Shown piece by piece: positions 16,150 through 28,600 of a DNA stretch of 64,000 nucleotides (positions within the stretch are counted from its first letter, which is position 1; each line of letters starts with the position of its first letter). Location of the stretch: contig OU696577.1 of the NCBI GenBank assembly GCA_916048095.2, positions 1,083,501 through 1,147,500 of the forward strand, read 5' to 3'. Made by a program: the position numbers and the translations under genes. The notes beneath the pieces are model-generated. The model worked only from the letters and a program-made list of their open reading frames with translations. It did not search any database and had not been told where the DNA came from. The DNA is from Sacculina carcini. Lineage: Eukaryota; Arthropoda; Thecostraca; Sacculinidae.

Positions 16150-17375
16150 TCCGGGCTGAATTTTCGGTAAAAATAAACAGGATAACTTTATCCCAAGTGT
16201 CATGATAAGCGCTATCAAAAATGACCTACAAATAGAAAAAAGTAACCTTATTTCCAGTAAAAAGTAACCTAAAAATATCCTTGTGCTCTTTCGCAAAGGC
16301 TAAATTCTTGTTAATGCCCACAAAGCTCTTTTTCTCCTCTTCGTTTGGTGACATTTCTTCAACAAAACACCAAAAAGCATCCCAATACAGGCGAAAAACA
16401 AATCTAATGCATTAATTTATATTCAATAATACAATCGAATTTATGAGCTGCATAATTATCTCATATAACCTGTGTCGAGTTGTCACGTGATTCAGCTTGT
16501 TTATTTGCGCCAATATGTATATCTGTGTGTGCGTGAACATTGTACGTGTGTGAGTGTCCACGTCTACATGTAATAATTATTTGCTGACGGTATTATTATA
16601 TGGGGCCACTGATTCGTCTCTTGAGCTCAACCGTGGTAAAATGACACTGTCTCACGCTGCAAACATCACATGATATTTCCTGTCTCGTGCGTATTGACAA
16701 GTGTTACTGTGCTGTATCGAGTATAAAGAGCCCAGACGTTGTACTATCCCACGCTCCAAACATGTACTCTGGCTCATGTGAGTTTCTCGATATAGAGAGA
16801 AGCAATCCAACGTATCCAAAAGCATATACATTAGCCAGTATATTATATACAATATAATAGCAATAGCAAACAAGTTGGCAATAAATAGCAAGCAAAAGTG
16901 AACTTAGTAAACAATATACATGTGTAACTAAGCAAATGTACAATTTTGACAGCCAAACAAATGGTATGTTTTCATCCTCAGAGCTTATATATCATCCAAT
17001 TTCCTTCCTATTCTAATTTATACACTTTCCATACCTGGAAATAGTTACCAAAATCCTTGATCAATTAACAAAATAACAAAAATATGGCAAAATTAACCTC
17101 ACAATGGAAAAGTAACCCAAAAGCAAAAAAGTAACCTAACGACGAAAAAGTAACTTGGTAACCTAATAACTTATTTAATAATTATCATATACAAATTTTT
17201 CATGCAGTTTTAGGCATCTTATGAAAAAGTGACCTTTAGATGAAAAAGTAACTTTATTAACTTTTGACAGCCCTACTGATGACTCCAGAATATAAATAGA
17301 TTCTACTAAAATGACCTTAATTGGACCTTACCAGCCAATTAGGGTTTATTAACTTTTGACAGCCCTAGTCATGCT
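16150..17375. repeat. Repeat with GAAAAAGTAACCT motifs, hAT-like end
   Basis: The short motif (g)aaaaaGTAACcTaa recurs many times at 16235-16275 and 17090-17260. Its right end, ttaacttttgacagcccta, occurs twice (17256-17276 and 17349-17369), and its reverse complement CAGGGCTGTCAAAAGTTAA looks like a hAT terminus. The left end is degraded. No coding frame. Confidence 0.45.
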
Positions 17376-17817
17376 GTTTCCCTGATCAATGTTGTTCATT
17401 GAACAGCCTGTTATGTTCATTATCAGTGCGGTTGTTAACAACAACAACAAACATGTTAGATGTGAATCTACTGAGTTACCAACAATACTGTCGTTTTTGT
17501 CGTAAATGTTAAAACTAGTGAACTATTATAATTGATTTGTGTTTGTCAACTCAGCCAAGTGTATTTCTTGTTTTTGCCTTAGAATGTTTTTCCGGTTTGT
17601 TGCTACCGATCAAGCGTATTCATACTGATTGTACATTGTAATTACTGCCTCATGATTTTTTTACATGACCAGTTGAAATGGGAAAACCCGGAAATATGTC
17701 CATATCGCTACTTTCTCTCCAAATGGATCCCACGATTTTTTCCCATCATTTTTTTGGAAATGGACCCCTTAACGCATCAACTTAGTTGTTTTGCATTGTA
17801 ATTGTGTGTGCGCTACG

Positions 17818-18182
17818 CGTCTATCGTGAAACCTCTAATAGAACGACACCTCGAAGGAACAATTAAAAAATAGAACGCCATTTTGTAATCGAACGGCACC
17901 CTGTAATTGAACATTTTTGATGAATTTGTATCTTTTTGCAGTAGTTACGATTGACTGATATTATTGGTGAATTTATTATTTCTCACCAGTAATCACCCTG
18001 TAATTGTGTCTTTTGTTAACTAATTATGCATATGCTACCTGGTTCTTTTTTCATTCATAACATTTACCGTATGTTCTCAAAATTCTGACTAGCTAGTCGG
18101 AAAATATGGCACCCTCTCATTGAATTGAAGAGGGTATTAAAAATAGAACGGCATGTCGCTCGAATAGAGCCTTTACTGTATG
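17818..18182. mobile_element. MITE family B, degraded copy
   Basis: Diverged copy of the element at 29774-30090: GTGAAACCTCTAATAGAACG at the left and CGAATAGAGCCTTTACTGTA at the right, with shared interior (tgactgat, CAATCACCCTGT, ACCGTAT). Non-coding. Confidence 0.6.
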
Positions 18183-18456
18183 CACTCTGGTTTCATTACG
18201 TATTCATGTATTCATTCTGCACTTGGAGTGATCACGTATGATGGCGTTGTTGAATTAATATTCGACGCGCATTTCTTGGCTCCATTTTGTTGCATGCTGC
18301 CAGCTTTCCTAAACGTGTGTGTCGTTGTCTCCTGTATAGGCGCTGTGTTTTCTGCCCTCGGTGTATATGTGTGTGTCTGTGTGTGTGTGTTTCAGGATCG
18401 CATAGTGTTGATTGAGGTGTGTGTGTGTGTGTGTGTGTGCCGGAGTGACTTGAGTC

Positions 18457-18505
18457 ATGAAGTCTGAACTACGATTGACGATCGATATTGTGACTGTTCT
18501 GCTAT
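18457..18505 (+). CDS. PLPP1: PLPP1-like exon 1
   Basis: Sixteen codons plus one T, ending at a good GTGAGT donor. MKSELRLTIDIVTVLL matches the start of the first membrane helix of LPPs. It lies just after a (TG)n tract. The terminal T joins TG (exon 2a) or TA (exon 2b), giving Leu in both cases. Confidence 0.8.
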
Positions 18506-21500
18506 GTGAGTATCAATTTGGCCGTATCTGACGGTCGTTGCTGGCCACCTTATTATTATTATTAATTTTCAAGCAAATCCAGTTGCATGGGAAGAGTGCA
18601 AGCACTATTACCACCTTGCCGTCATCCCATGTACCGGAAATGCCCGAAATTGTTCTCTCCACATCATTGCTCAAATTGTTGGCGGTCGTGGAACAAGCTT
18701 AATTCTATGTTTGTCGATTTCTATTATTGTTTGCCTGAAATTGTAGCTTCATTTGTATTGGCTTTGTTTGACCGTGTTCAGGTCGTTCGATTGGAGTGCT
18801 GTAAAGGCACAGCGGACCTGTTAAAGAGATCGTGGCGAGTAAATGTCGAAATATAAATGTATTAGCCTTGCTTGGGAGTTAAAATTTTGTATTCGGGTCG
18901 GCTCAGTATGTGGGGAGATTTCCTTTGATGTATATCGGGAGGCCAAGTAATCAAAAATCGGCTGTTGAGAATGAATGCCATTTGCAAGGAAATCTTCAGG
19001 CAAAACCGAATAGGACGGTAGGATAGCACACTTTATTGCAAGGGATTTCGCATGAATAGCCAGTTATAAAATACAAGAATATTAGTCGGGCTTATGCCGA
19101 GCATATCTAGTTTAGACATGTATTTTGTTCATTGCTGCTTTTTGCGGCGTACAGATTGGTGGAGACAGGTGTGAAAAAGCAGCATGCTAGATTAAGGCAA
19201 AGACGAGGACAGTTATTTTCATCGAGGTCTTCTCTATTCACAATGACCATGTGAAGGGCATTTGTTTCGGTGATCTAGCTAGTACACGCTAGCTAGGATA
19301 GACTCAACAATATTAGGCCAAACTCAAGCGAAATTCGAGAATATTGAATCAATGACCGACATTGTTGACGCCGTTCATGTGTTTGTCATAGGACTCACCA
19401 CTCCTCTTTTCTGTGGTAACCTTTTGTGCTCTTATGTTTGCAAATCTACGGTGCTTGACGTGGTGTGTGTGTGTGTGTGTGTGTGTGGATGCGTGCGTGC
19501 TATCAGTGGCCGTTTTTGTGTTGTACTTTTATGTTAGCGGCGTTCCGACTAGGCGCGGTTTTTACTGCGACGACCAGAGCATACAGTACCCGTACGTGCC
19601 TTCCAGCACCGTGCCTTCCTGGGCGTTGTTTCTGGTGGGTGCGGCCCTCAATCTGATAACGGTTAGTTCGGCGACGTCTGACGGACTATGTTGCCGACGT
19701 TCGCACAGATATACGCTCCTATGTGTTTCCGGCAAATGGAAACACCGGAATCATGCAAAGAGACTCAAGTTAGCATTTAATGGGTGTGTTATGTAGTAGG
19801 CTAACTGAATGGTCCCGGTTTTGCGTCCAATGTCAGTATATCAAGCTCGCGTAACGCCGATTCAAAATGATTTATAGGCCTGATTTATTGGCTCTTTGGG
19901 GCTCGTTTAAACCAGTATTCTTGTCCAGTTTAAACTCACAACGACAGCTCGTTGGCTTGGACAGCGATCAAGAATATTGAAGGGTATATAGACTATGGTT
20001 GTGTCAAGTCTTTGGGAATGTCTATTGGAAGCTGGTCTCGATCATGCTGTCGTTCAGAAATGACTGATGCACATTCAATTCGTTGTGTTCGCATGCAAAT
20101 AGGTTCAAAATGGCTGACCAACTTGCATTGAACAATTAAAATGCACGTTGCACAATTGAAATGCATGTTGCAACTATGGCTTTGATGTAGTCATACATTT
20201 CTTAGATGAAAGCACGCTATCTCAATGTTTCTTCTGACTTCTTGCATGATTGTGTGTTCATGTCTGTTTGTGACCACCAGGTGTGGTATCGTTTCTACTT
20301 TTGAACTTCAACTTTAATTGTATGTGAGCTTAAATTATACTCACTGTTGATGTCTGAATGCATCAATCGCTCGCTTGCTAAAACATTTTGCCTTCAATCT
20401 GTTTTGCTCTCTGATTTTTCAGTTTTGGTTTTATTTGCACGCTCATTTTATTTATTTATTTTATTGGCCACTGCTGGACTCCGGAGCAAATCTATACCAT
20501 TTGTAATTCCATTTGAGAAAAGTGAAAATATAATTGAGAAATGTGAAAATATATTTTAGAAAAGTGAAATTAGATTTGAGAAAAGTGAAATTAGATTTGA
20601 TCCATGTTATTTCACAAATTAAAATTATCCTTATAACTTGAAAATGCAAATATATTTCACATATTTGTTTAAAAAATAACAAACTGAGAATCTGGCAACA
20701 TCAAAAATTTCTTTATTGAGCAGAAATTTATTGAAACAGCATAATCAGACATGAGACATTAGCAGTGATTCCACAATACGTGTAAACAGAGCCATGAAGT
20801 ACAACAAAATCAGTTTAAATGATCGCAAACGAGTTATGGATGCGCATAGAAACGAAAGGGATCGGAAGAATGTAGCTAAAACACTCGGTGTTAACATAAA
20901 ACGGTCTTTCACTGGCTGAAATCCAACGAGGATTGCCCAAAATACCGGGGAGGCAATCGCGTGAAAAAAACGCCACAAATGATTGACACAATAATATCAG
21001 CGGTTGAAAAAACGCCGTCACTCACTTTGACAGACCTGCAGCTCATCATCCACTCACAGCACGGATTTCAGGTGTGCCTGAACACAATGAAGAATTGGCT
21101 TGACGGGGAGTTGTTCTCGCTGAAAGCCTTGCGACCGACGAATGACCGCATGAACAACGCCGACAATAAGCGAAAAAGGGCCGAATACATGGAGGAACTC
21201 TTCCGTATTCGGTCCGATGGTCGCACGCCAGTGTGGGTGGATGAGACGAACGGATCTACGACCGTTTTAGCCAACGAACTATTTTGGCCAAACGCTCAGC
21301 GGACGAAATACGATGCGATGAATTTCGACATTGGTTAAAATGGTACGTGAGTGCATCTGACAGTGGCGTATCTAGTGACTGAAAGTTAAGCGAAAACTAA
21401 CCTAACCTTACCTAACCCAACCTAACCTAACCAAACCTAACCTAACCAAAGCTAATCTAACGATTTGTTTGTGTTCAAAAATTTGAAAGACACTGAACTA

Positions 21501-22641
21501 CATACAACTGAGTAAAGATTGGCCAAAATTGTCACTCGTTTAACTTTCAGTCACTAGATACGCCACTGTCAGATTCACACACAACATGTACCATTTTCGC
21601 CAATGTCGATATTCATCGCATCGTATTTCGATCGCCGAGCGTTGGCCAAAATGCAAAAATGCAAGCGTGGCCAAGGACGGTCAAAAGTGGGGACCAGAGC
21701 TGCTGTGGTTCTCCCGGCCAGCAAAGGCGCCAATCTGCACATCATTGGCAACATGGCAACAACAATACTCGTCCACATATCGACCAGGCGGGGCTCGTTC
21801 AACAAGGAGAGCTGTGCTCAATGCTTTCAGTGTCTCGTGGAGCAGTGTCGCCAAGCTGGAATCGATCGCCCCACGGTAATCATTGACAACGCCCCAGCAC
21901 ACAGTCAACTGGAGGCAGTGTTCGAGGAACAGCAGGACATTCAGCTGCTCAGAATGGCCCCCTACTCGTACCTGCTCAGTCCTATCGAGCTTCCATGGAG
22001 CTCAATAAAGAACCACGTGAAAAGAAGTCTAAGGGAGAAAATGACCGATGTGCTGGCCATGACTCGAGACAACGCCGGCCCGTCCATTACCGAGCAGCGG
22101 CTGCAACTAGTGGAGACGGTCGCTCTCGAGGCGATCAGCCACGTGGAGACAACGCACCTGCAGAGCTACGACAATCGGGTCGAGCGTTACTAGGCTGCAG
22201 CGATCCGCGGAGAAGACCTTGTCGAGATTTCTTTACTCATTAATTTTTTACTGCTTGTGTATGCTTGTTCTCTTGATTATTTTCCGTTCATCAGCTGGCG
22301 TGACGTTTAAATGCAATTTGAATTCAAACAACGCGTGTACTGAAATTCAAGCGAAAAAGCAAGATATCACCACTCAACACAATCACAACGCAGCATGGCC
22401 CACTAATACACCTTCACCAACAAACGCGCACGAACGTTCTGCGCAAACAACTGCCCTATGGCGCGCACTGCTCCACCCCCTGCATCCCCATACCAGCGAC
22501 AATTCGCTCCTTGGAGAAACTGCGCTCGGATGTAGACGGAGTACAGATGGCTAGCAACGACAAGCGTGTATTCGCACGTGATGCCTGAACACTTGCCATA
22601 AGACAGAATGTACCGTCTCTGAAAGTGTGCTGTTTCTGTAG

Positions 22642-22674
<33 letters not shown>

Positions 22675-25600
22675 CACGCTTTGCTTGCGAGTGCTCCCCG
22701 AGAACAGTGGCTCTATGCAAAATCGCTGACACTTATATATTGGCTGATATAATTTCTCATAAAGTAATCACATGTACGGTACATATATGCATTGCTATTG
22801 TAGTACATATCATAGTACATACTTGTGTAGTACATAGTAAGTAGTACATATATCTGTATTGTAATTGAATTTGGTACAATTAAAGAATTCGTTATACATA
22901 TATAAATGCACTGGATATCACTATAGTGGCATTATAGCTGAAATAATTCCTATATTACTAAATTAAATTTAACACTTCTAATGAAGTTATTATATTCCTA
23001 TATTAAACATTTCAAATGAATACTCATAATTTGAGAAATAACATGGATCAAATCTAATTTCACTTTTCTCAAATCTAATTTCACTTTTCTCAAATCTATT
23101 TTCACTTTTCTCAAATCAAATGGCTGGCTAGGCCGGCTGAAGCAACGGAAAGTATCAGATTCGTGAAGGTGCAAGGGGGAAAAAGCGGCGGCTGGTGTGG
23201 TGGGGGTAATGGAATGGATGACAAAAGTGCTGCCCAAGGAGCTGGACGACTGTGCGCCCAGGGACATTTCAACGCAGACGAGATGACACTGTTGTATGGA
23301 GCGATATGATACTTCTTCATGAAGCAATGACTTGTCTACTGTGCATTATTTTTATATTTCTGATGCTTGTAAAAATAAACCGGCTGATAAACACAAGTTT
23401 CGAGTCGAAAAATGGCCAAAAAGTTTGAGTTCGGTTAATGTCATACTTTGCAGGTTCCGAGGGTATGCCATTAAGCGGTTTCGACTGTATCTAAAAAAGC
23501 AAACAGCACTGCCCTCAACGACCAGCGTGACATTACATTAATGAGTGCTGCCGCCAAGGTGTGCAACAAAGTGTTGTTGCAACGTATTCGCAGATCGTTG
23601 GAGGACAAAATATCACCAGTGCAAGCAGGGTATAGGCGGCATCGGGGTGCTTCAGAGCAAATCGCCGCATTGCGAGTATGCTTGGACACCTGCCGCTCCA
23701 GAAATAAATTTGTGCGTCGTGTTCGTTGACTCCCACAAGGCGTTCGACTGAGTGAACCGCGGTTCCCTTTACGCCATACTGCGACACTATGCAGTGGACA
23801 ATTGGAGATTTTGAGACGTCATGCGGCGTTCTGCAGGGCGATACGCTTGCGCCGTACTTGTTTGTGCTGATGATAGACTACATCCTCAAATGCAGTGTCA
23901 ATCAGGAGAAAATCTTACACCGTCAGGAGACGATTTTGCCAACGACGACCAGCGGTGACACTGGGGGGCTCTTGGTTATTCAGATGATCTAGCGTTGCTG
24001 TCTGACACAAGGACAGATGCGCAAACACAAATGGGCCGGCTAGAGGCGGTTGCAGCGTCGGTCGGCCTAAAGTTCGACGCTGGCAAGTGCCGAGTTTTGG
24101 CGATCGGAACCACAGGGTCGCCAAAGATTTAACCTTCGTGCGGCGAGCCCTTGCTAGAATGTGAGGGTTTCACATATCTCGGCCGCCAGGTTCGTGACAG
24201 CAGAGCTGTTTACAGGCGCAGACGAGCCTTAGCCTGGACGGCTGCCAGGAGAATTCACAAGTTCTGGACGTCAACAGCAACACTCACCGAGAAAGTGAAG
24301 CTGTTCCAGACTTGCGTTGATCCCATCCTCTTTTACGCTGGCGGAACTTGTGGGGTCCTGCATTCTACGCTAGAACAGGAGGTGAATGCAGGTCACCGCG
24401 TTCTCCTGCGATACTGCTGCGAGTTGGGGTATCCAAAATTGGTCTCGAACAACGACCTCTACACCTCAACGTCTAGCCATCCTGCGCACAACATCCTGCG
24501 CTATCAGCGGTGGACACTGCCGAGGCTCATACACAAACATGTGGACACGCCCCTGGCCCTGGTGTGTGCGACCAACAACCGAGCGACAGAGTCACTGACA
24601 GTGGGATGCGCTATGAGACGCACGTTCCTGCAACAGTTGGAGGAAGATTGCCAGACCTTCGGCATGTCCTTCGAAGACTGCAGCAAACGGGGTGACGAAG
24701 AGTGGAGAAGACTACTGAAGAAAGTCCAATAGTGCAATACCAAATATAAAGTTTAACGTCATATTTATATATATATTACATTGTTATAAAAATTAATGTT
24801 GTTATTTATAATTGTTTAGCTTGCAATAAGTATCTGTGTGTGTGTGTGTGTGTTGAATGTTGCAATTACGTATTCACACCTCTATTCTCGGTGTGAAATA
24901 TACGTTCATCATCATCAAGTTGGATGTGTGTAACAGGGACTAATTAGCGTGGATTTTTATTAGCTATCTAAGATTATTTCCCAGGTTGCGGTGTTACAAA
25001 GCGTGCCGTGCAAAGACGGCTTGATTTTGTCTCTGTAGCGTTCATATGGAGTGAAACCGTCACCAATACCTCGACATTAGGGCGACACTTACTTTACGAA
25101 AGTTTGAATTTCAATGAGTGTGGGTGGTATATCTATGGTTCCATTTCAAAAACACTGCGTGGAAAATATTAGTTCAAAACGGTTAAAGTTAAATTTTTTT
25201 AGCCAAACAGCCATATTTTCCAGAGCTGTTATTCCACTCAAACATATTGAATCCTCAAGTTTTTCACTATAAACTTGTATTATAATAAGTATAAATTTGA
25301 AACAAAATATGCATTAGAAAGTATTTCCAGTGTATCTGTCTCTAAACCACATTATCCACATTATCACATAATCCACGTTTGGCGCCACCTAATAGCCAGA
25401 CCGCCTGTTAACATATGTTGTTGTTGCTGGAAATTCACAACTATGTCTTTCAACTACTTGTAGAATTAACTGTTTTTGATATTAATATTTTATTAGAGTC
25501 AATTTAATTAGCGCCACCGCACGCACTGCAAAATCGTTGGCTACTTCAAAAGCGCGGATACGGTGTGAAACAGTGACGAAAAGTGAATCTCTTGACGACT

Positions 25601-28600
25601 CGTGGGATTTTCTATAAAACTGTGATCAATGCTCTAAATGTTGAACATTCTTGATGTAGTTTTTGTAAATTATGCCAAATTTTAACTGGATATCCTAACA
25701 GACAGATCTACACTGATGCGTCGTGCAGGGTCTTTCGTGTCCTCAATTCCATGCATTTCGTGTACCACGCATAGGCCTTGTTTCCACATCGACACTTTCA
25801 ACAAACACGGCGAGAGTTACAAGTCTTTCATTCAAATACCACAAATGTTTGGCGTAAGGTGCTGTTGAGTTCTGTGGTATCCGTTCCTGGAATGTGCTGC
25901 TATAATAATGTTGTACTGCGCTGTCACGTAGATTTAGTGAATATGCTAAAACACCGTATTTCATATTCTTGCTCCGAGAAGAACTTTGTCTTAGAAAGTC
26001 GCGCTTTAAAAACAATATTCTGATGGCATACACAATTTTGACCATTCATTGCATTTGGCGGTATGCTCTACGCCGAACAAATTGGTAATTATATCTGATT
26101 TACTGGCTTTATAACAACTTCATAAACTCCTGCCCGAGCTTCAACTCCAACTTCAACTCCTGTCCGAGATGGGCGATTTCCTAATGTGCTCCAGTTTGCA
26201 GGCTGGTAATCTGTGTGTCCAATCCAGCGTAGAGTGTGTTGGTCGGTCTGAGGGTCAGACTGTCGGACCTCCACTCATCGAGCCACGTTTTTCTCGAAGA
26301 AACTAGGCTCTCCTTGTCTCAACTTGAATCGTCACTTGTAGTTTCATATCGGTATTACAAATTGGGAGTGAATTTTATCTCGTTTGAGGCACCTTTTGTG
26401 TGTATTCAGCGTCATTCTGCTCTCTTTCACCGTCACATTCTGCTTGTATATCTATGGAAGACCAATAGGAACGTTGCGGCGATTAACGTTTGCATCAACA
26501 ACGCTGCTATAGCTCACTTTTCTTCAAGTGCCAATCTATTTATATCCACACTGTGAACGTTGCAGTATCTTCGATTGTCGTGGCAGTGAAAAAATTGGGA
26601 CCGGTTCACAGTGGATTTTTCTGCAAAGACGAGTCTCTCTACTATCCACTGGTCCACTCGCGAATTCCACGAGAGTTGCAAGCTGGCGTGGTGGCCTGTG
26701 TGGCTCTAGTCATTGTGAGTGCGCTAGTCAACTGGGTTATTGGGCTGTTATTGGTCGCGTATATCTCCTGTCTATACCGCCTATGCTCTGGTTGCGACAT
26801 GATTTTAATGCCTGTCTTCGTGCATCCGTGTATATATCCCACTGTTTACTGGTGTATTTGTGTGTGGTATTGGTGTCCCATGAGGCGTCGCGTTGTCAAC
26901 TAAGATTATTCACGTTCACGTGTCTTCAACGGTGTTATCAAGGGTCACCTGGATGAAATATAGCAGAAATAGGCCTTTAATAGATCAACAAAAAGTCATT
27001 GTTACACTGTACAATAGACTTGTTCAAAAACAACTTTTTTCGATTTTGATACTCCCTGCACGGTTTCCCATGCATTTCCACTTGAAACAGCAGAAAATCA
27101 TAACCATTTTTGTCTAAAATGTCTCTATACCCCGCCGAATTGGACTTGAAATTTTTGCGCCCGATATAGCACGAAGTACCCAATTTTGTCCTGCACCGCG
27201 CAGTTGTTTCACTTATAACTTGTGATAGAGTAAGAAGAGATTGTGAGTGCTCAGCTGGTCATAGTTTGTTGTCCATCTAGAAGTGAGGGAGTTTCTTCCG
27301 GTCTGGGCCGATCAGACGTTTATTTTACTTCAAACGCCGGAAATGGAGGGGTAAAAGGCATGCTGCTGTTTAGACAAGATCACAATTGTCTTGACTAGAA
27401 TTAAAATATGAAGTCATATTTAAATAATAAATGTCGAAATGCATGTATTTTCGGAGAAATCCTGATTTTTCATTTATATAATTATCTTTTGCTTAATATG
27501 ATGAGTTATTAATGAGTTTTCTCTTGAGTAAAACTTCTCTAATTCTTTTTGCAGGAACAAATGCTTCAATTTAATACCCAATTTATTCTCCAATTGCAAC
27601 TGTAGCACAATTTATGAGTGAAACAACTGCGCGGTGCAAGGCAAAATTTCATAATTCCTGCTGTATCGGGCTCGAAATTTTCACGTCCAATGCGGCAGGG
27701 TATAGAGATATTCTAGACAATAATGGTTATGATTTTCGGCTTTTTCAGGTCGAAAAGCATGGGAAACCGTGCAGGGGGTATAAAAATCGAAAACAGTTGT
27801 TTTTGTAACAGGTCTACTCTACTATCTGATCCGATAGATAAACGTAAGGTACTTTGAAAACATTTCTGGATGATAGGAGGCGTTAAGTCTGATGAATGTA
27901 CACCGAGGAAGATCACTATGAAGGTTTTGTTGTTGCAATTGCCGCTTGATTGTTGCTTGTGCTTGGGACTCAAGCAGTGCTCAACCAAGAGGTCAGTGTG
28001 TGTGTGTGTGTGGGTAGGTGCATGTGTGTGATGCTTATTGGACGTGCTTGTGTGTGCATGTGCGCTTTTGGAAGCTTTTGCTGTTGTCAGGTTTAGTTGA
28101 CACGTAAAACTTGCGATTCAGAGCTTGGTGCATAATGGCGTGTGTTAATGGACTCGCTCATTACGCACTGGAGAATCTCGAACTGTGGAGAACTTTGAAA
28201 CCATCTTGTATACCTAATATTCTCCCTATTTTGTCATTGAATTTATATTCTCCTGACTGTGCATTAGAATGGTAATTCTGGTTTCATGCAGCTTCGATAA
28301 TTTGCAACTTTGGAAATACAACTATGAACTACATCATATACGAGTTATTATTCATGTGAGTTGAAATTTATAGTGTTGAAATTGAATCACTGATTTGCTA
28401 GCATGAATTGGGACCTTTTGAAAATTGTAGATTTGAAGATTGAAGACCTTTTGAGGATTGCGGTGGTCTTTCATGGATTAGCGGGTGAAAAGCATGACTT
28501 GGGATTTTCTGCACTGCTTGCTCGATGCTTCAATGCTTTCTGAAATTTTGCTTTTCATTCTTATTCAGCACTGAAATGTTATAATTTTATTTTAGTAATT

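Larger units (their letters stand above)
20511..23121 (+). mobile_element. DDE transposon (Tc1/mariner-like superfamily) with subrepeat-bearing terminal inverted repeats
   Basis: Two inverted ends of about 95 bp (20511-20615 and 23035-23121) are each built from three or four repeats of GAGAAAAGTGAAATTAGATTT and then share ATCCATGTTATTTC. Between them lies a DDE_3-type transposase, split by a nested element (see separate entries). The 0.85 kb between transposase and right end is non-coding, with a (TG)n run and several TAGTACATA repeats. It lies in the PLPP intron between exons 2a and 2b. Confidence 0.8.

Noticed and set aside
25743-26045. Minus-strand 100-residue frame
   Set aside because: No similarity, no splice support, and AT-rich intronic context.
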